This document shows, piece by piece, positions 8,400 to 18,274 of a DNA stretch of 38,324 bases. The notes under the pieces were generated by a model that searched no databases, had not been told where the DNA came from, and worked only from the letters and a program-made list of their open reading frames with translations. Positions within the stretch are counted from its first letter, which is position 1. Each line of letters starts with the position of its first letter. A program made the translations under genes and the position numbers. The DNA is from an uncultured Flavobacterium sp. (GTDB taxonomy: Bacteria; Bacteroidota; Bacteroidia; Flavobacteriales; Flavobacteriaceae), in the NCBI GenBank assembly GCA_913061465.1, contig CAJXSU010000014.1:1-38324 (forward strand), written 5' to 3'.

Positions 8400-11153
8400 A
8401 TGATTGAACCAAAATTCATTTACAAAGATAAGTATAATAGTAAGGGCTTAGATTACGATTTACTCCTTCAACAAGGTATTGAGTTAATTCAACAGTTTTC
8501 TGGGAACCAATGGACTGATTTTAATTATCACGATCCAGGTATTACATTTCTTGAACAAATTTGCTATGCTCTTACAGATTTGAGTTATAAATCAAATTTC
8601 CCCATTGAAGATATTCTTCTAGCTTATTCTGATAATTTTGATTTAGAAAATAATAATTTATTAATTCCACCTGAAAAAATTTTCCCGTCTTCCCCATCTA
8701 CACCATATGATTATCGAAAAATAATAATAGATCAAGAGAATACTGTAAAGAATGCTTGGGTTAATCCAGTAAAAGACGATGTTCTTGGAACACAAGGAAT
8801 TTTTGATGTTTTAATTCAATTAAAAGATAATTTGAATGAATCTCAAATTAAAGCTAGTATAAATAATATTGAAAATATTCTTATGGATAATAGATCTTTA
8901 GGAACTGATTTCAATCCTATTATTATTCTAAAAAAAGATATTATTTCATTGTCTGGAGAAATAACAATTAATTCTTTTGTTCTAGGAGAGAGTGTTTTAG
9001 CAAAAGTTTATCATGAAATTGAATCCAAACTAAATAAAGAATTAAAATTTTATGACTTCGATGAAATTTTAAATTCTGAAACTTTAGAAAATGTCTTTTC
9101 AGGACCAGTTCAAAAAAATAAATATATTAAGGAGCTTGAATTAAAGAGAAAAACAAATGAGATATATCAATCCGAAATTAAAGAAATAATTCAAGGTATT
9201 GAAGGTGTTATTAGTATCAATGATTTAGTCGTTTATAAAAATGGAATAAAGATATTTAATGACATTATTTCATTTGATCAAGATTACTACCCATCATTAG
9301 AGAAAGATTATTACAATTCAAATGAAAAACTTAATTTTAATAGAAATGACACCTCATATGAGATAGATACTACAATTCTTACACAACTTTATGATTCAAT
9401 TGCATTAAATGACAAAAACACCTATTCGAAACCCTATAAATCTAATAAACTGATTAAAACTAGTCGATTTTCAAAAAAAGAAATTGAACATTATTATTCT
9501 ATTCAAAACGAACTCCCATCAATTTATGGACTTAAAGAATTTGAAATTAGTAGTTCTTCAAGCTCAGAAAGAAAAAGTCAAGTAAATCAATTAAAAGGTT
9601 ATTTATTGTTAATGGAACAAATAATGGCAAATTACTTAAGTCAACTTGTGAGTGTTAGAAATTTGTTTTCAATAAAAGTTGAAAAAGACCATATTAATAC
9701 ATTTTTTAATCAAGTGCCAACCAATATTACTGAATTACAAAAAGTAATAGGGAAGGACAATTCCTCTTTTTTAAGTTTTTTAAATTCAATCTCAGAGTCT
9801 GATAAAACACTCACTTATAGAAAAAACAGTATTGTAGACCACCTCCTTTCTCGATTTGGTGAAACTTATGAGACTTCACTAATTACTAAACTTAATAAAT
9901 CTATTTATGATTATTTGTCTAATCATGATATAGAATTAAAATCACTATCATTAAAATTAAATTATTCTAGATCTATTGTTAAATTAGGAAGAAATAGAAT
10001 TAAGGGGTTTAACTTTAAGAAAAAACATGATTTAAAAGATAATATTTCTGGTTTAAGACATCGATTGTGCCTTATCCTAGGAATCGAAAACACTTCTGTT
10101 AAATCTACAATCGAGCCTTTATTAGATAATTCTGAAATTAATAAAATTGAACAAGATTGGAAACCTAAAACTATAAAAATTGTTAATGGTCCTTCTATAA
10201 CTGTTCTTTCACCAAAAGAATCTAGCGAAACATTAGAGGAAGCCAACTTTTTTTGTTCAGATTATAGTACTTTAAAGTCCCTTTTTTTATACGCTCATAA
10301 AAAAAAGAATTATCAAATCGTAAAGACAAAATCTAATTATAATATACTTTATAATAGTCCTAAACAAACCACACCCTCAAAAATTTATCATTCTAAGTCA
10401 ATCAAAGAATGTGAGGAAGCACTTTTTAGAATATTAACTAAATTTAGTACTTTTAATAAGCAATGTGAATCTTTTTTTCTTGTAGAAAATATTTTACTAA
10501 GACCACTTGTAGAAACTAAGTATGAACTCATAATCTATTCGGATGACAAGCAAAAAAAATTAATAAGTTATTACAATGCAGAGTTCAACGAACTCAGAGA
10601 TTTAAGAGATGATCTTTGGCATATTGTAATTAAAGCTGAAAATTTTTCTGTAGAAAAAGATGCTAAAACTGGTAAGAATATTGTTGTTGTTTATGATCTT
10701 TTTAATAATCCAATATTGAAAAGTGAAAAACAATTTAATTCTTTAGCTATTGCTGAAAAAGAAAAGGAACGGATAATAAGTTTTTTTAATTCTAAAAAAG
10801 ACTCTAATACAGATATAATTGAAATATCAGATATTTCAACTACAAATAATAACTTAAATAAGTTTCCAAATAATTTTAAATATTCAAACCATATTAATTT
10901 CATTTTTCCTGACTGGCCAGTTCGTTTTCAAAATAATGAATTTAAAGCTTTAATAAATAATTGTATTAAAGAGTTTATTCCTGCCCACCTAAGTTTTGAA
11001 GTATTTTATTTAAACTTTGAAAGTATGGGAGCTTTTGAAGTCGTTTATTTTAAATGGCTAAACTATAGACGTTCAGGTAATCTCGAAAACTTAGAAAAAG
11101 AGTCTCTTCAACTTATTCAATTAATAATGAGTTATCAGAACTATGACTTCTAA
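8400..11153 (+). CDS. eCIS baseplate protein (Afp12-like)
   Basis: The 917-residue protein carries the diagnostic Afp12/Pvc12 N-terminal motif at about residues 35-60: F-S-G-N-Q-W-T-D-F-N-Y-H-D-P-G-I-T-F-L-E-Q, then the CYALTDLSYK helix. In the family this reads W-T-D-x-N-x-H-D-P-G-I-T. The remainder is mixed alpha/beta with a C-terminal segment (FIFPDWPVRFQNNEFKALI, FIPAHLSFEVFYLN) also conserved in Afp12 proteins. It would be the larger partner in the baseplate wedge. Its last 11 nt overlap the start of the tape-measure gene, indicating translational coupling. The family assignment is firm; domain limits beyond the motif are approximate. Confidence 0.88.
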   Translation: MIEPKFIYKDKYNSKGLDYDLLLQQGIELIQQFSGNQWTDFNYHDPGITFLEQICYALTDLSYKSNFPIEDILLAYSDNFDLENNNLLIPPEKIFPSSPSTPYDYRKIIIDQENTVKNAWVNPVKDDVLGTQGIFDVLIQLKDNLNESQIKASINNIENILMDNRSLGTDFNPIIILKKDIISLSGEITINSFVLGESVLAKVYHEIESKLNKELKFYDFDEILNSETLENVFSGPVQKNKYIKELELKRKTNEIYQSEIKEIIQGIEGVISINDLVVYKNGIKIFNDIISFDQDYYPSLEKDYYNSNEKLNFNRNDTSYEIDTTILTQLYDSIALNDKNTYSKPYKSNKLIKTSRFSKKEIEHYYSIQNELPSIYGLKEFEISSSSSSERKSQVNQLKGYLLLMEQIMANYLSQLVSVRNLFSIKVEKDHINTFFNQVPTNITELQKVIGKDNSSFLSFLNSISESDKTLTYRKNSIVDHLLSRFGETYETSLITKLNKSIYDYLSNHDIELKSLSLKLNYSRSIVKLGRNRIKGFNFKKKHDLKDNISGLRHRLCLILGIENTSVKSTIEPLLDNSEINKIEQDWKPKTIKIVNGPSITVLSPKESSETLEEANFFCSDYSTLKSLFLYAHKKKNYQIVKTKSNYNILYNSPKQTTPSKIYHSKSIKECEEALFRILTKFSTFNKQCESFFLVENILLRPLVETKYELIIYSDDKQKKLISYYNAEFNELRDLRDDLWHIVIKAENFSVEKDAKTGKNIVVVYDLFNNPILKSEKQFNSLAIAEKEKERIISFFNSKKDSNTDIIEISDISTTNNNLNKFPNNFKYSNHINFIFPDWPVRFQNNEFKALINNCIKEFIPAHLSFEVFYLNFESMGAFEVVYFKWLNYRRSGNLENLEKESLQLIQLIMSYQNYDF

Positions 11154-14100
11154 TAACGTCACAATAAAAGAATTAAAATTTGAAGTTGAAATAGATAAAT
11201 CTACTGATTTTGAAAATGTATCTGCTGGCATTTCTGAGCTTTCAAATAAAAACCTAACTAAAAGTCTTCAGGAACTTTTTGATAATAACTTTAACCCAAA
11301 TGAAAATATTTCTATAGATAGTTTAATTATTGATATTGGAGAATTTGATCTTAATAACAAGAGTTCTCTATCAACAACTATTTGTAATTTATTGTTAAAT
11401 AAAATAAAAAAATTAAAAAATAGTAATCCTAAATCTAACGAATATTTAATTACTTATTTCATTAAGTATGGATTTTTACCATGGTGGGTAAGTTCTGCCA
11501 AAAAAATGAATGATTATTTGAGTGTTAATGCTTTTAATAATGATTTAAAAGATGAATTATATCAAATAATAATTAAAGATAATTTAAGTTTTTACCGACT
11601 TTTCAATATCCTAAACACAAAAAATAAAAATAAAGTACTAAAAAAATATCTTGGGAATCAATTCTCATATTTTCAAAATAGTACCTTGTTTTTCAAAAAT
11701 TTATTAGATTTTGAGCCCAAAGCTTCATTCTCGAAAATAACCTCTGATCTACAATATAAATTATTTAAGGCACTTCTGAAGAACAATAAAGAGGATAATA
11801 TTGTTTTTTTTACCATATTAAAACAAACAATACATGATTCTAATATAGAATGGAATAAGGTTTCAAAATCACTTCTGTTAAAAAACAACGACAATAGAAG
11901 TTTCTCTGAAGTATTAAATTTTAATGAAGAGTTATTTTTTTATAATAAAAACCATTTTAGTTCAGATATTTCTGATATTGGGCTTTTAAAAAACTACATT
12001 CTTTATGGACCTAAAATCAATTCTAGTATACTAAATACAAATAGTTTAACAATTATACTAAGTAGGTTGCTAAACCATAATAGAGAATCTCTGAAAATTA
12101 TTTTATCTCAATTAAATGTTTATTTGAGTCCTTTAAAACTTTTTAGAATTTCTAGGTTACTTAATATTCATAATCTCTTCAATTTTATTTCACTTTTATT
12201 TGACCCAATAAAAAGTGAGTTTTTAGCAAACTCATTTCATTTTTTAAAGTCATTAGAGCAAAAAGGAAAAATTAAAGCAGGCACATATTTTGATTTTATT
12301 AGTATAATATTACAATTAAAAAACTCCAAAAAAACAACAAATTATCTATTTTATAAGTCTCTAGTTAAAACAGTTTCCAAAACATATAATTTTAGTGATA
12401 ATGAAATATTACTTGAATTTTATTTTTTTTCTAATTCATATAAAAATATTGGAGAGTTTAAAGAATTAATAGAGTTATGTTACAAAAAAATAATTTTAAA
12501 AAATACTGCAGACCCTAATTTTTTTATGAATGAGTTTGAGAAATCAAATAAGCCTGTTGCAGAATTTCTTACTAAATATCAAATAACTCAATTTAACTTA
12601 ATTAAGAAGCACATTCTTTATTTAAATCAAAATATTGCGAATAATTCATGGTCTGATCATGAAACGGACATCTTTATCTTCAAGAAATTATCGAAAATAA
12701 ATATTGGCTCTAAGAACATATTGGTGTCGATTTTAGAGGCTTATAGTAAGGAAAATAACCTAGACACTCACCATTCAATTATTTCAATATTAATTAAGTT
12801 TTATAAAACAAAAACTATACAAGATATAGGAAGTATTGAACTCTTTGAGTGTATTTTATTTCTCAAAAATCCTATCATATTTCAGAAATTTTCTAAGAAG
12901 AACCAACAATTTTTAATTACTCTTATGAGTGATGCAAAAATTAAAGATAAATTAGAACTACTATCTTACAATTTTAATCTTAAACTTTCTTCGAAAGACT
13001 CTATTAGTAATTTTGATTATTTTAAAAACATCGAAATCAAAGACTCATTAATTAAAGAAAAAATTATTTATTTAATTAATGAATATAGCCAAATCTTTAA
13101 TGGTTCAATTAAATCTAAAATAAATAAAAATCAACTTTCACAACTTTTAAAACTTGAAATTGAAAAAAACTCAATGAATGATAGATTTATTATTTATGAA
13201 AGAGTAATTTATAGTATTTCATTGGTTACAGATGTAGACACAACAAAACTATCTAAACAATTATTAAAAAGGCTTGTAAATAAAACCAATTTTGATGTAT
13301 ATGATATTGAATTTTTAAATCAAATTAATGATAGTTTTTTTGCGTTTAATAACATTTTAAAAACTACAATTCGAGTTACAAATGATTTTTATGAATTATT
13401 AGACAGAATTAATGACAATTCAATAAAACGAGTGATATTAAATAATTATTTATTAAAGTCTGAAATAGCTGTATTAAAATTGAATGATAAGAATTACGAT
13501 TCTCTAATGACAGATTTAGCAAATAATAATAATTTTGTAATTATATTAAATAATCTATTGTCTTATTTACCATACCAGAATAGAATTGAACTCTACTCTA
13601 AACTTAAATTCCAAGCACTAATAATTGCTAAAAAAAAGAATTTAACAGAAAATGAATTTTTTCTTGAGTTATTAAATCAAATCAAATCAATGGATTCAAC
13701 AACCTATCGAAAGGTTAAAGAACAAATTAATAAGTCCATTAAAGAAATTAATCCTAATGATTTATTAAAAAAACCATTCCAGGAAAAAGATAATATCAAT
13801 CAAATAGGGGAACTAAGAGAAAATTTAGCAGAAAAAAAACGCGATTATTTATTATTAGAATTAAAAACTTTTAATCTTAGTGAAAAAGAGTTCTTACAAC
13901 AAAAAACTATAATTGAAAAAAATTATAAAAAAGAATTAAAAACTGATAATATTTTTTTAGAACAAGAAATTTCTGAATTAATAAATCCTCCAAAAGATTA
14001 TAGTGTCTTTTTAGAAAGCTCAAAAGATATTATTCAAGATCGAATGAGTTCTTATCATTCTATGCCTTCCCTTAAGTATGTAAATACTTTGAGTGATAAA

Positions 14101-16830
14101 GATTTTGATTATTTTTTAAATTTAAAAAAGGAAAATTATATTCGTAAAAATCTTAAATTTTCAAACTTTGAAGCTTATAATAATGTTGAAGACATTATAG
14201 AAAGTGATGAAAACTTATTAGAATTCTTAAACCTTTACATAAGTGATTATGAGGTATTATTTGAATTTGCTCAAAACAGTTTCAGAAACCCTGTTAAGAA
14301 TCGCTTAAAATCCCTAATAAACAACAAAAACAACATCCTTATTCAAGTTGAGAACTATTTTCTGAAACTTCAAAAAGAAACATTTTTTTCAACATTAAAT
14401 ACTTCAGAGTTCAAAGTATTCATAAGAGTTAAGATTTTAAAAGCTTTAGTATTTACTATTTATTATAAAAATCAATTAAATGTTTCTGCTTTCACAATGG
14501 ATCTTATTGAAACATTATCGAAAAACCGAAATATTAATTACAAACAAACTGCTGCAATTGGATGGAAATCTTTAGCAATCACAATTCTTGAAAAAGAAAT
14601 TATTAAAGGTATTATATCATATTTTGATTCAAATAACTTTGAACCAATAAACAAGAAAATAAAAGATGATGAGTTTTTAAAGAATATGATTTACTTCTTC
14701 CTTATTAATAAAAATATACCTTCATGGTCTGATTATAAAATGCTTGGAATTGATGATGCAATTAGTTTTATAAAAATAAAAATAAAAAACTCAGACAGTA
14801 AATACATCAAAGAACTTTTATTAGACAACAAAATTGCTCCTACTATTATTTCAAAATTAAAAAATGAAGACATCGGTATTCAGCTAGAAGTCTTAAAAAT
14901 ATTAGAGGCATCCACAGAAAAAACATTCTCTATCTCTAAATTTTTTGATAAAATTAGTGAATACTCTAATTTTGAAACAACCTTAATTTTTGAATCCATT
15001 ATTAAAAATAATTTATGGGAAAAGCCAAGTTTAATTTATATTTTTAATGAAATCTATCCAATTCTTAAAAAAAATAACCTCCATAAAAAAACAAATATAA
15101 TTAGCAATCTACTCTTAAATTACCCCATTCTTAAATTAATTACAAATCCTATTAAACAAATTAGTGAAAACCAAAAAGTTGAGTTAATTCGCTTTTATAT
15201 CTTAAACGGAACCTTAACAAATATTTATGGGACCAATTCATCAATTTATTTTCAGTTATTAAGAGCTTATTCAAGTAAAAATAAAAATCAGTTAAAAATT
15301 CTTTTACTTGAGTTTTCAAATATTAAAGAAGTAAGTAAAAATTTTATAAATATAAGTTCAAAGTCTATTTTAGAAGATTTAATTATTGCTGGACTAAATG
15401 AAAAAAATATTGAATTGAGGTTTTTATTTGAAAATCAAATCAAATCAATATCAACTCAAGATAAATACGATATTAAAATATATGATTTATTAATAAATAA
15501 TATTCTAGCTCATAAAATAATAAAGTTAAGTAACTTAATTTACGTGTTTAACAAAATTAAAGAATTAAATCCAGTTGACTATAACTCTATTTTAAAAACA
15601 GCACAAAAGTTAGTCTCCAATAGCAAAATAAGTGATAAGAATGGAGTAGTTTTTTCATTTTTAAAATCTATTAAAAAAACTAACTTATCTATAGGTACAG
15701 ATATTTTGAATTCAGACATAAAACAAATAACCTTTAATAATTTTATAAAGGAGTTGCGTTATTTTGTTGAATTTAAATCTTTAAATAGATTAAGCGAGGT
15801 ATTTCAAACAGATAAATTATATCTCTCCATATTAAAATTTAGATCTAATTTAATTTTAAAAAAACAACTTCATGTTTGGTCCAGACAAGAAAGTAAAATT
15901 AAAACCTTACTAAAACTTTTTAAAGATAAAGACATTACATTGCTAATTAACTTTATTCATCCTGATTTATTAGATTGTGTAAATATTTTTAATTCCATAT
16001 TAAATATTATTAATTATAAACCTATTCAGCAATACTTAAACCTAAATTCTGATTACAAATTAACTTTCAAAATTTTAAATATATGGTCTAAACAAAATAT
16101 TATAATAAATGACCCCTCTGAAATAATCTTTCTTCTTTTTGAGGAAGTTTCAGCCCATCCAAATATAGATTCTGATGAATTTATACAAAATATTCAAAAC
16201 ATTCACCCATCATTAAATATTGTACAAAAATCTTTATTATCATCCATACTGAAAAGATCAATAAATAGTTATGATATTAATTCTATTGATATTATTTCCG
16301 ATAATTCAATCTCTGAAGATATAAAAGACTCTATTTATATTACTAATGCAGGGATGATTATAATTTGGCCTTTTTTATCTACACTTTGTAGTAAATTAGG
16401 GTTATTAGAAGGAAAAACATTCATAGACGATTATAGTCTTCAAAAGGCAGTGTTAATGTTACATTATATTGTTTTTGGAGACGAAAAATTTGAAGAAAGT
16501 AATCTAATTTTAAATAAAATTCTTTGTGGAGCTTCTCCAGATTTTTTTGTAGATACCTCGTTAAGATTAAATGAAATGGAGAAAAGTATAGGAGATCAAC
16601 TGTTGAATGCTGTTACAAAAAACTGGGAAAAGCTTAACAATACAAGTGTAAAAGGTTTAAGAGAGTCTTTTTTGAAAAGAGCAGGGGTTATAAAAAAGAC
16701 TGAAAATAATTACACTCTTACTGTTGAGACAAAGCCATTTGATTTACTTTTAAAAACAATTCCATGGAATATTATGATGATTCAAACTTCGTTTATGGAT
16801 AGTAGATTACTTGTAGAATGGAAAATTTAA
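11143..16830 (+). CDS. Contractile injection system tape-measure protein (Afp14-like), very long
   Basis: The 1895-residue protein is rich in I, K, L, N and S. The N-terminus (IKELKFEVEIDKS, a central ...SIDSLIIDIGEFDL) matches the opening of the CIS tape-measure family, where a paired strand reads xIDxLxIDLGxF. Most of the rest reads as alpha-helical repeats, and the C-terminal 200 residues (GMIIIWPFLSTLCSKLGLLEG, QKAVLMLHYIVFGDE, LPWN-like TIPWNIMMIQTSFM, LLVEWKI) match the conserved family tail ('NAGLvLlwPFL...' and '...PWs...ikl.WM...l.VEW'). The protein would set particle length during assembly. It overlaps the previous gene by 11 nt and ends 4 nt before the ATPase gene. Confidence 0.9.
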   Translation: MTSNNVTIKELKFEVEIDKSTDFENVSAGISELSNKNLTKSLQELFDNNFNPNENISIDSLIIDIGEFDLNNKSSLSTTICNLLLNKIKKLKNSNPKSNEYLITYFIKYGFLPWWVSSAKKMNDYLSVNAFNNDLKDELYQIIIKDNLSFYRLFNILNTKNKNKVLKKYLGNQFSYFQNSTLFFKNLLDFEPKASFSKITSDLQYKLFKALLKNNKEDNIVFFTILKQTIHDSNIEWNKVSKSLLLKNNDNRSFSEVLNFNEELFFYNKNHFSSDISDIGLLKNYILYGPKINSSILNTNSLTIILSRLLNHNRESLKIILSQLNVYLSPLKLFRISRLLNIHNLFNFISLLFDPIKSEFLANSFHFLKSLEQKGKIKAGTYFDFISIILQLKNSKKTTNYLFYKSLVKTVSKTYNFSDNEILLEFYFFSNSYKNIGEFKELIELCYKKIILKNTADPNFFMNEFEKSNKPVAEFLTKYQITQFNLIKKHILYLNQNIANNSWSDHETDIFIFKKLSKINIGSKNILVSILEAYSKENNLDTHHSIISILIKFYKTKTIQDIGSIELFECILFLKNPIIFQKFSKKNQQFLITLMSDAKIKDKLELLSYNFNLKLSSKDSISNFDYFKNIEIKDSLIKEKIIYLINEYSQIFNGSIKSKINKNQLSQLLKLEIEKNSMNDRFIIYERVIYSISLVTDVDTTKLSKQLLKRLVNKTNFDVYDIEFLNQINDSFFAFNNILKTTIRVTNDFYELLDRINDNSIKRVILNNYLLKSEIAVLKLNDKNYDSLMTDLANNNNFVIILNNLLSYLPYQNRIELYSKLKFQALIIAKKKNLTENEFFLELLNQIKSMDSTTYRKVKEQINKSIKEINPNDLLKKPFQEKDNINQIGELRENLAEKKRDYLLLELKTFNLSEKEFLQQKTIIEKNYKKELKTDNIFLEQEISELINPPKDYSVFLESSKDIIQDRMSSYHSMPSLKYVNTLSDKDFDYFLNLKKENYIRKNLKFSNFEAYNNVEDIIESDENLLEFLNLYISDYEVLFEFAQNSFRNPVKNRLKSLINNKNNILIQVENYFLKLQKETFFSTLNTSEFKVFIRVKILKALVFTIYYKNQLNVSAFTMDLIETLSKNRNINYKQTAAIGWKSLAITILEKEIIKGIISYFDSNNFEPINKKIKDDEFLKNMIYFFLINKNIPSWSDYKMLGIDDAISFIKIKIKNSDSKYIKELLLDNKIAPTIISKLKNEDIGIQLEVLKILEASTEKTFSISKFFDKISEYSNFETTLIFESIIKNNLWEKPSLIYIFNEIYPILKKNNLHKKTNIISNLLLNYPILKLITNPIKQISENQKVELIRFYILNGTLTNIYGTNSSIYFQLLRAYSSKNKNQLKILLLEFSNIKEVSKNFINISSKSILEDLIIAGLNEKNIELRFLFENQIKSISTQDKYDIKIYDLLINNILAHKIIKLSNLIYVFNKIKELNPVDYNSILKTAQKLVSNSKISDKNGVVFSFLKSIKKTNLSIGTDILNSDIKQITFNNFIKELRYFVEFKSLNRLSEVFQTDKLYLSILKFRSNLILKKQLHVWSRQESKIKTLLKLFKDKDITLLINFIHPDLLDCVNIFNSILNIINYKPIQQYLNLNSDYKLTFKILNIWSKQNIIINDPSEIIFLLFEEVSAHPNIDSDEFIQNIQNIHPSLNIVQKSLLSSILKRSINSYDINSIDIISDNSISEDIKDSIYITNAGMIIIWPFLSTLCSKLGLLEGKTFIDDYSLQKAVLMLHYIVFGDEKFEESNLILNKILCGASPDFFVDTSLRLNEMEKSIGDQLLNAVTKNWEKLNNTSVKGLRESFLKRAGVIKKTENNYTLTVETKPFDLLLKTIPWNIMMIQTSFMDSRLLVEWKI

Positions 16831-16834
16831 AATT

Positions 16835-18181
16835 ATGACTGTAAATAAAGAAATTAGAAATAATGCAATAGCTATCTCTTTGGAGATAAAATGGCTGGTT
16901 TTGTTTATAAGCAATAGACTGGAGGCTTACTTTGATAGTAATAAAACTTTTGAAGCTCCTGATGCCCCTAATTTAAAATTTTATGAAAGCAAATATTCGG
17001 AATTTATTTTAAATAATAACTTAATTGAAATAGAAAGATTATTTATTGTTACCTGTTTAGCTTTACATTTTAAACCACAAGTTTTTGATAAGTTTTTAAT
17101 TAAAAATAAAGTTCTAAATAAAAGATTTACCGAATTTGGCGGTAAAATTGATGAATCAAAATCGATTTTTGTTCCCACCCTTGAGACTATAGCTTTTATT
17201 TTTTACGGTGAAAGTTTTGAATCTCGATTTTTACTTCATAGTTTTTTTGAAGATAATCATATTTTTAAAAAAGAAAAGGTATTAGATTTATATAGTGATA
17301 ATTCTAATAATTCATTTTTATCAAACTTTATTAGGTTAAATGAGGAATACTTTCAATTATTCACATTAGGGTCTAAATTTAAACCAACTTATACTAGTAG
17401 TTTCCCAGCAAGTGAAATTACTAGTCCATTATCATGGGATGAATTAATATTAAACAAAAGCACTTTTGACGAAGTAACTATTGTTAATACCTGGATAGAT
17501 AATAAATTTGAAATAGAGAACAATAAAATACTCAATAAGAAAATAAACAAAGGTTATAAATGTCTTTTTTATGGCCCCCCTGGAACAGGTAAAACACTTA
17601 CAGCATCCTTGATTGGGAAAAAAAATAATAAACCAGTTTATCGTGTTGATTTATCACAAGTTGTTTCAAAATATATTGGAGAAACAGAAAAAAACTTATC
17701 AAATATATTTGATGTTGCTGAGAATAAAGATTGGATTTTGTTTTTTGATGAGGCGGAATCATTATTCTCAAAACGAACAGGTGTTTCTGACTCTAAGGAT
17801 AAACATGCTAATCAACAAACATCATACTTGCTTCAAAGAGTTGAAAATTTCAATGGATTAATTATTTTAGCTACAAATCTGAAGCCCAATATTGATTTGG
17901 CCTTTTCTAGAAGAATACAATCAGTTATTAACTTCCCGATTCCAAATGCAAATGATAGAGAAAAATTATGGATAAATGCACTCAAAAATATTTGTGATTT
18001 ATCTCCGGAATTCATAAAAGAAATTTCTCAATCGTATGAAATTAGTGGAGGTGTCATTAAAAATGTAATACAGTACGCTTGGTTGGTATCTAAAAAGTCT
18101 AAACAAGTAATTTCAAAAATAAACATATTAAATGGAATTAGAAGAGAACTTGCGAAAGATGGTAAGTCTTTTGAAAAATAA
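16835..18181 (+). CDS. eCIS AAA+ ATPase (Afp15-like)
   Basis: The 448-residue protein has a family-specific N-terminal domain (1-200) and a classical AAA+ core. Walker A is GPPGTGKT at 247-254, Walker B is LFFDEAES at about 302-309, sensor 1 is the Asn in LATNL (348), and the arginine finger is FSRR (about 357-360), followed by INFPIP. Afp15/Pvc15 ATPases are needed for assembly or cargo handling of eCIS particles but are not part of the mature structure. All catalytic motifs are intact, so the enzyme should be active. It is the last visible gene of the + strand operon; the next gene converges 93 nt later. Confidence 0.92.
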   Translation: MTVNKEIRNNAIAISLEIKWLVLFISNRLEAYFDSNKTFEAPDAPNLKFYESKYSEFILNNNLIEIERLFIVTCLALHFKPQVFDKFLIKNKVLNKRFTEFGGKIDESKSIFVPTLETIAFIFYGESFESRFLLHSFFEDNHIFKKEKVLDLYSDNSNNSFLSNFIRLNEEYFQLFTLGSKFKPTYTSSFPASEITSPLSWDELILNKSTFDEVTIVNTWIDNKFEIENNKILNKKINKGYKCLFYGPPGTGKTLTASLIGKKNNKPVYRVDLSQVVSKYIGETEKNLSNIFDVAENKDWILFFDEAESLFSKRTGVSDSKDKHANQQTSYLLQRVENFNGLIILATNLKPNIDLAFSRRIQSVINFPIPNANDREKLWINALKNICDLSPEFIKEISQSYEISGGVIKNVIQYAWLVSKKSKQVISKINILNGIRRELAKDGKSFEK

Positions 18182-18274
18182 ATATTTTAAGTAATAAGAT
18201 ATAAATACTATTTAATGAAAGTGAGATTTAGCTCAGAACTAATTTTATAGAAAATTCTTGATTTTAATATCTAA

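Noticed and set aside
1..18181. Prophage or type VI secretion locus
   Set aside because: No capsid, terminase, integrase or lysis gene and no TssJLM membrane complex genes are visible, while the LysM adaptor, DUF5908, CIS tape-measure and Afp15-like ATPase are eCIS-specific.
18182..18274. Terminator between the convergent ATPase and transporter genes
   Set aside because: Only a very short GAG/CTC pairing is seen and there is no stem of useful length followed by a T run.
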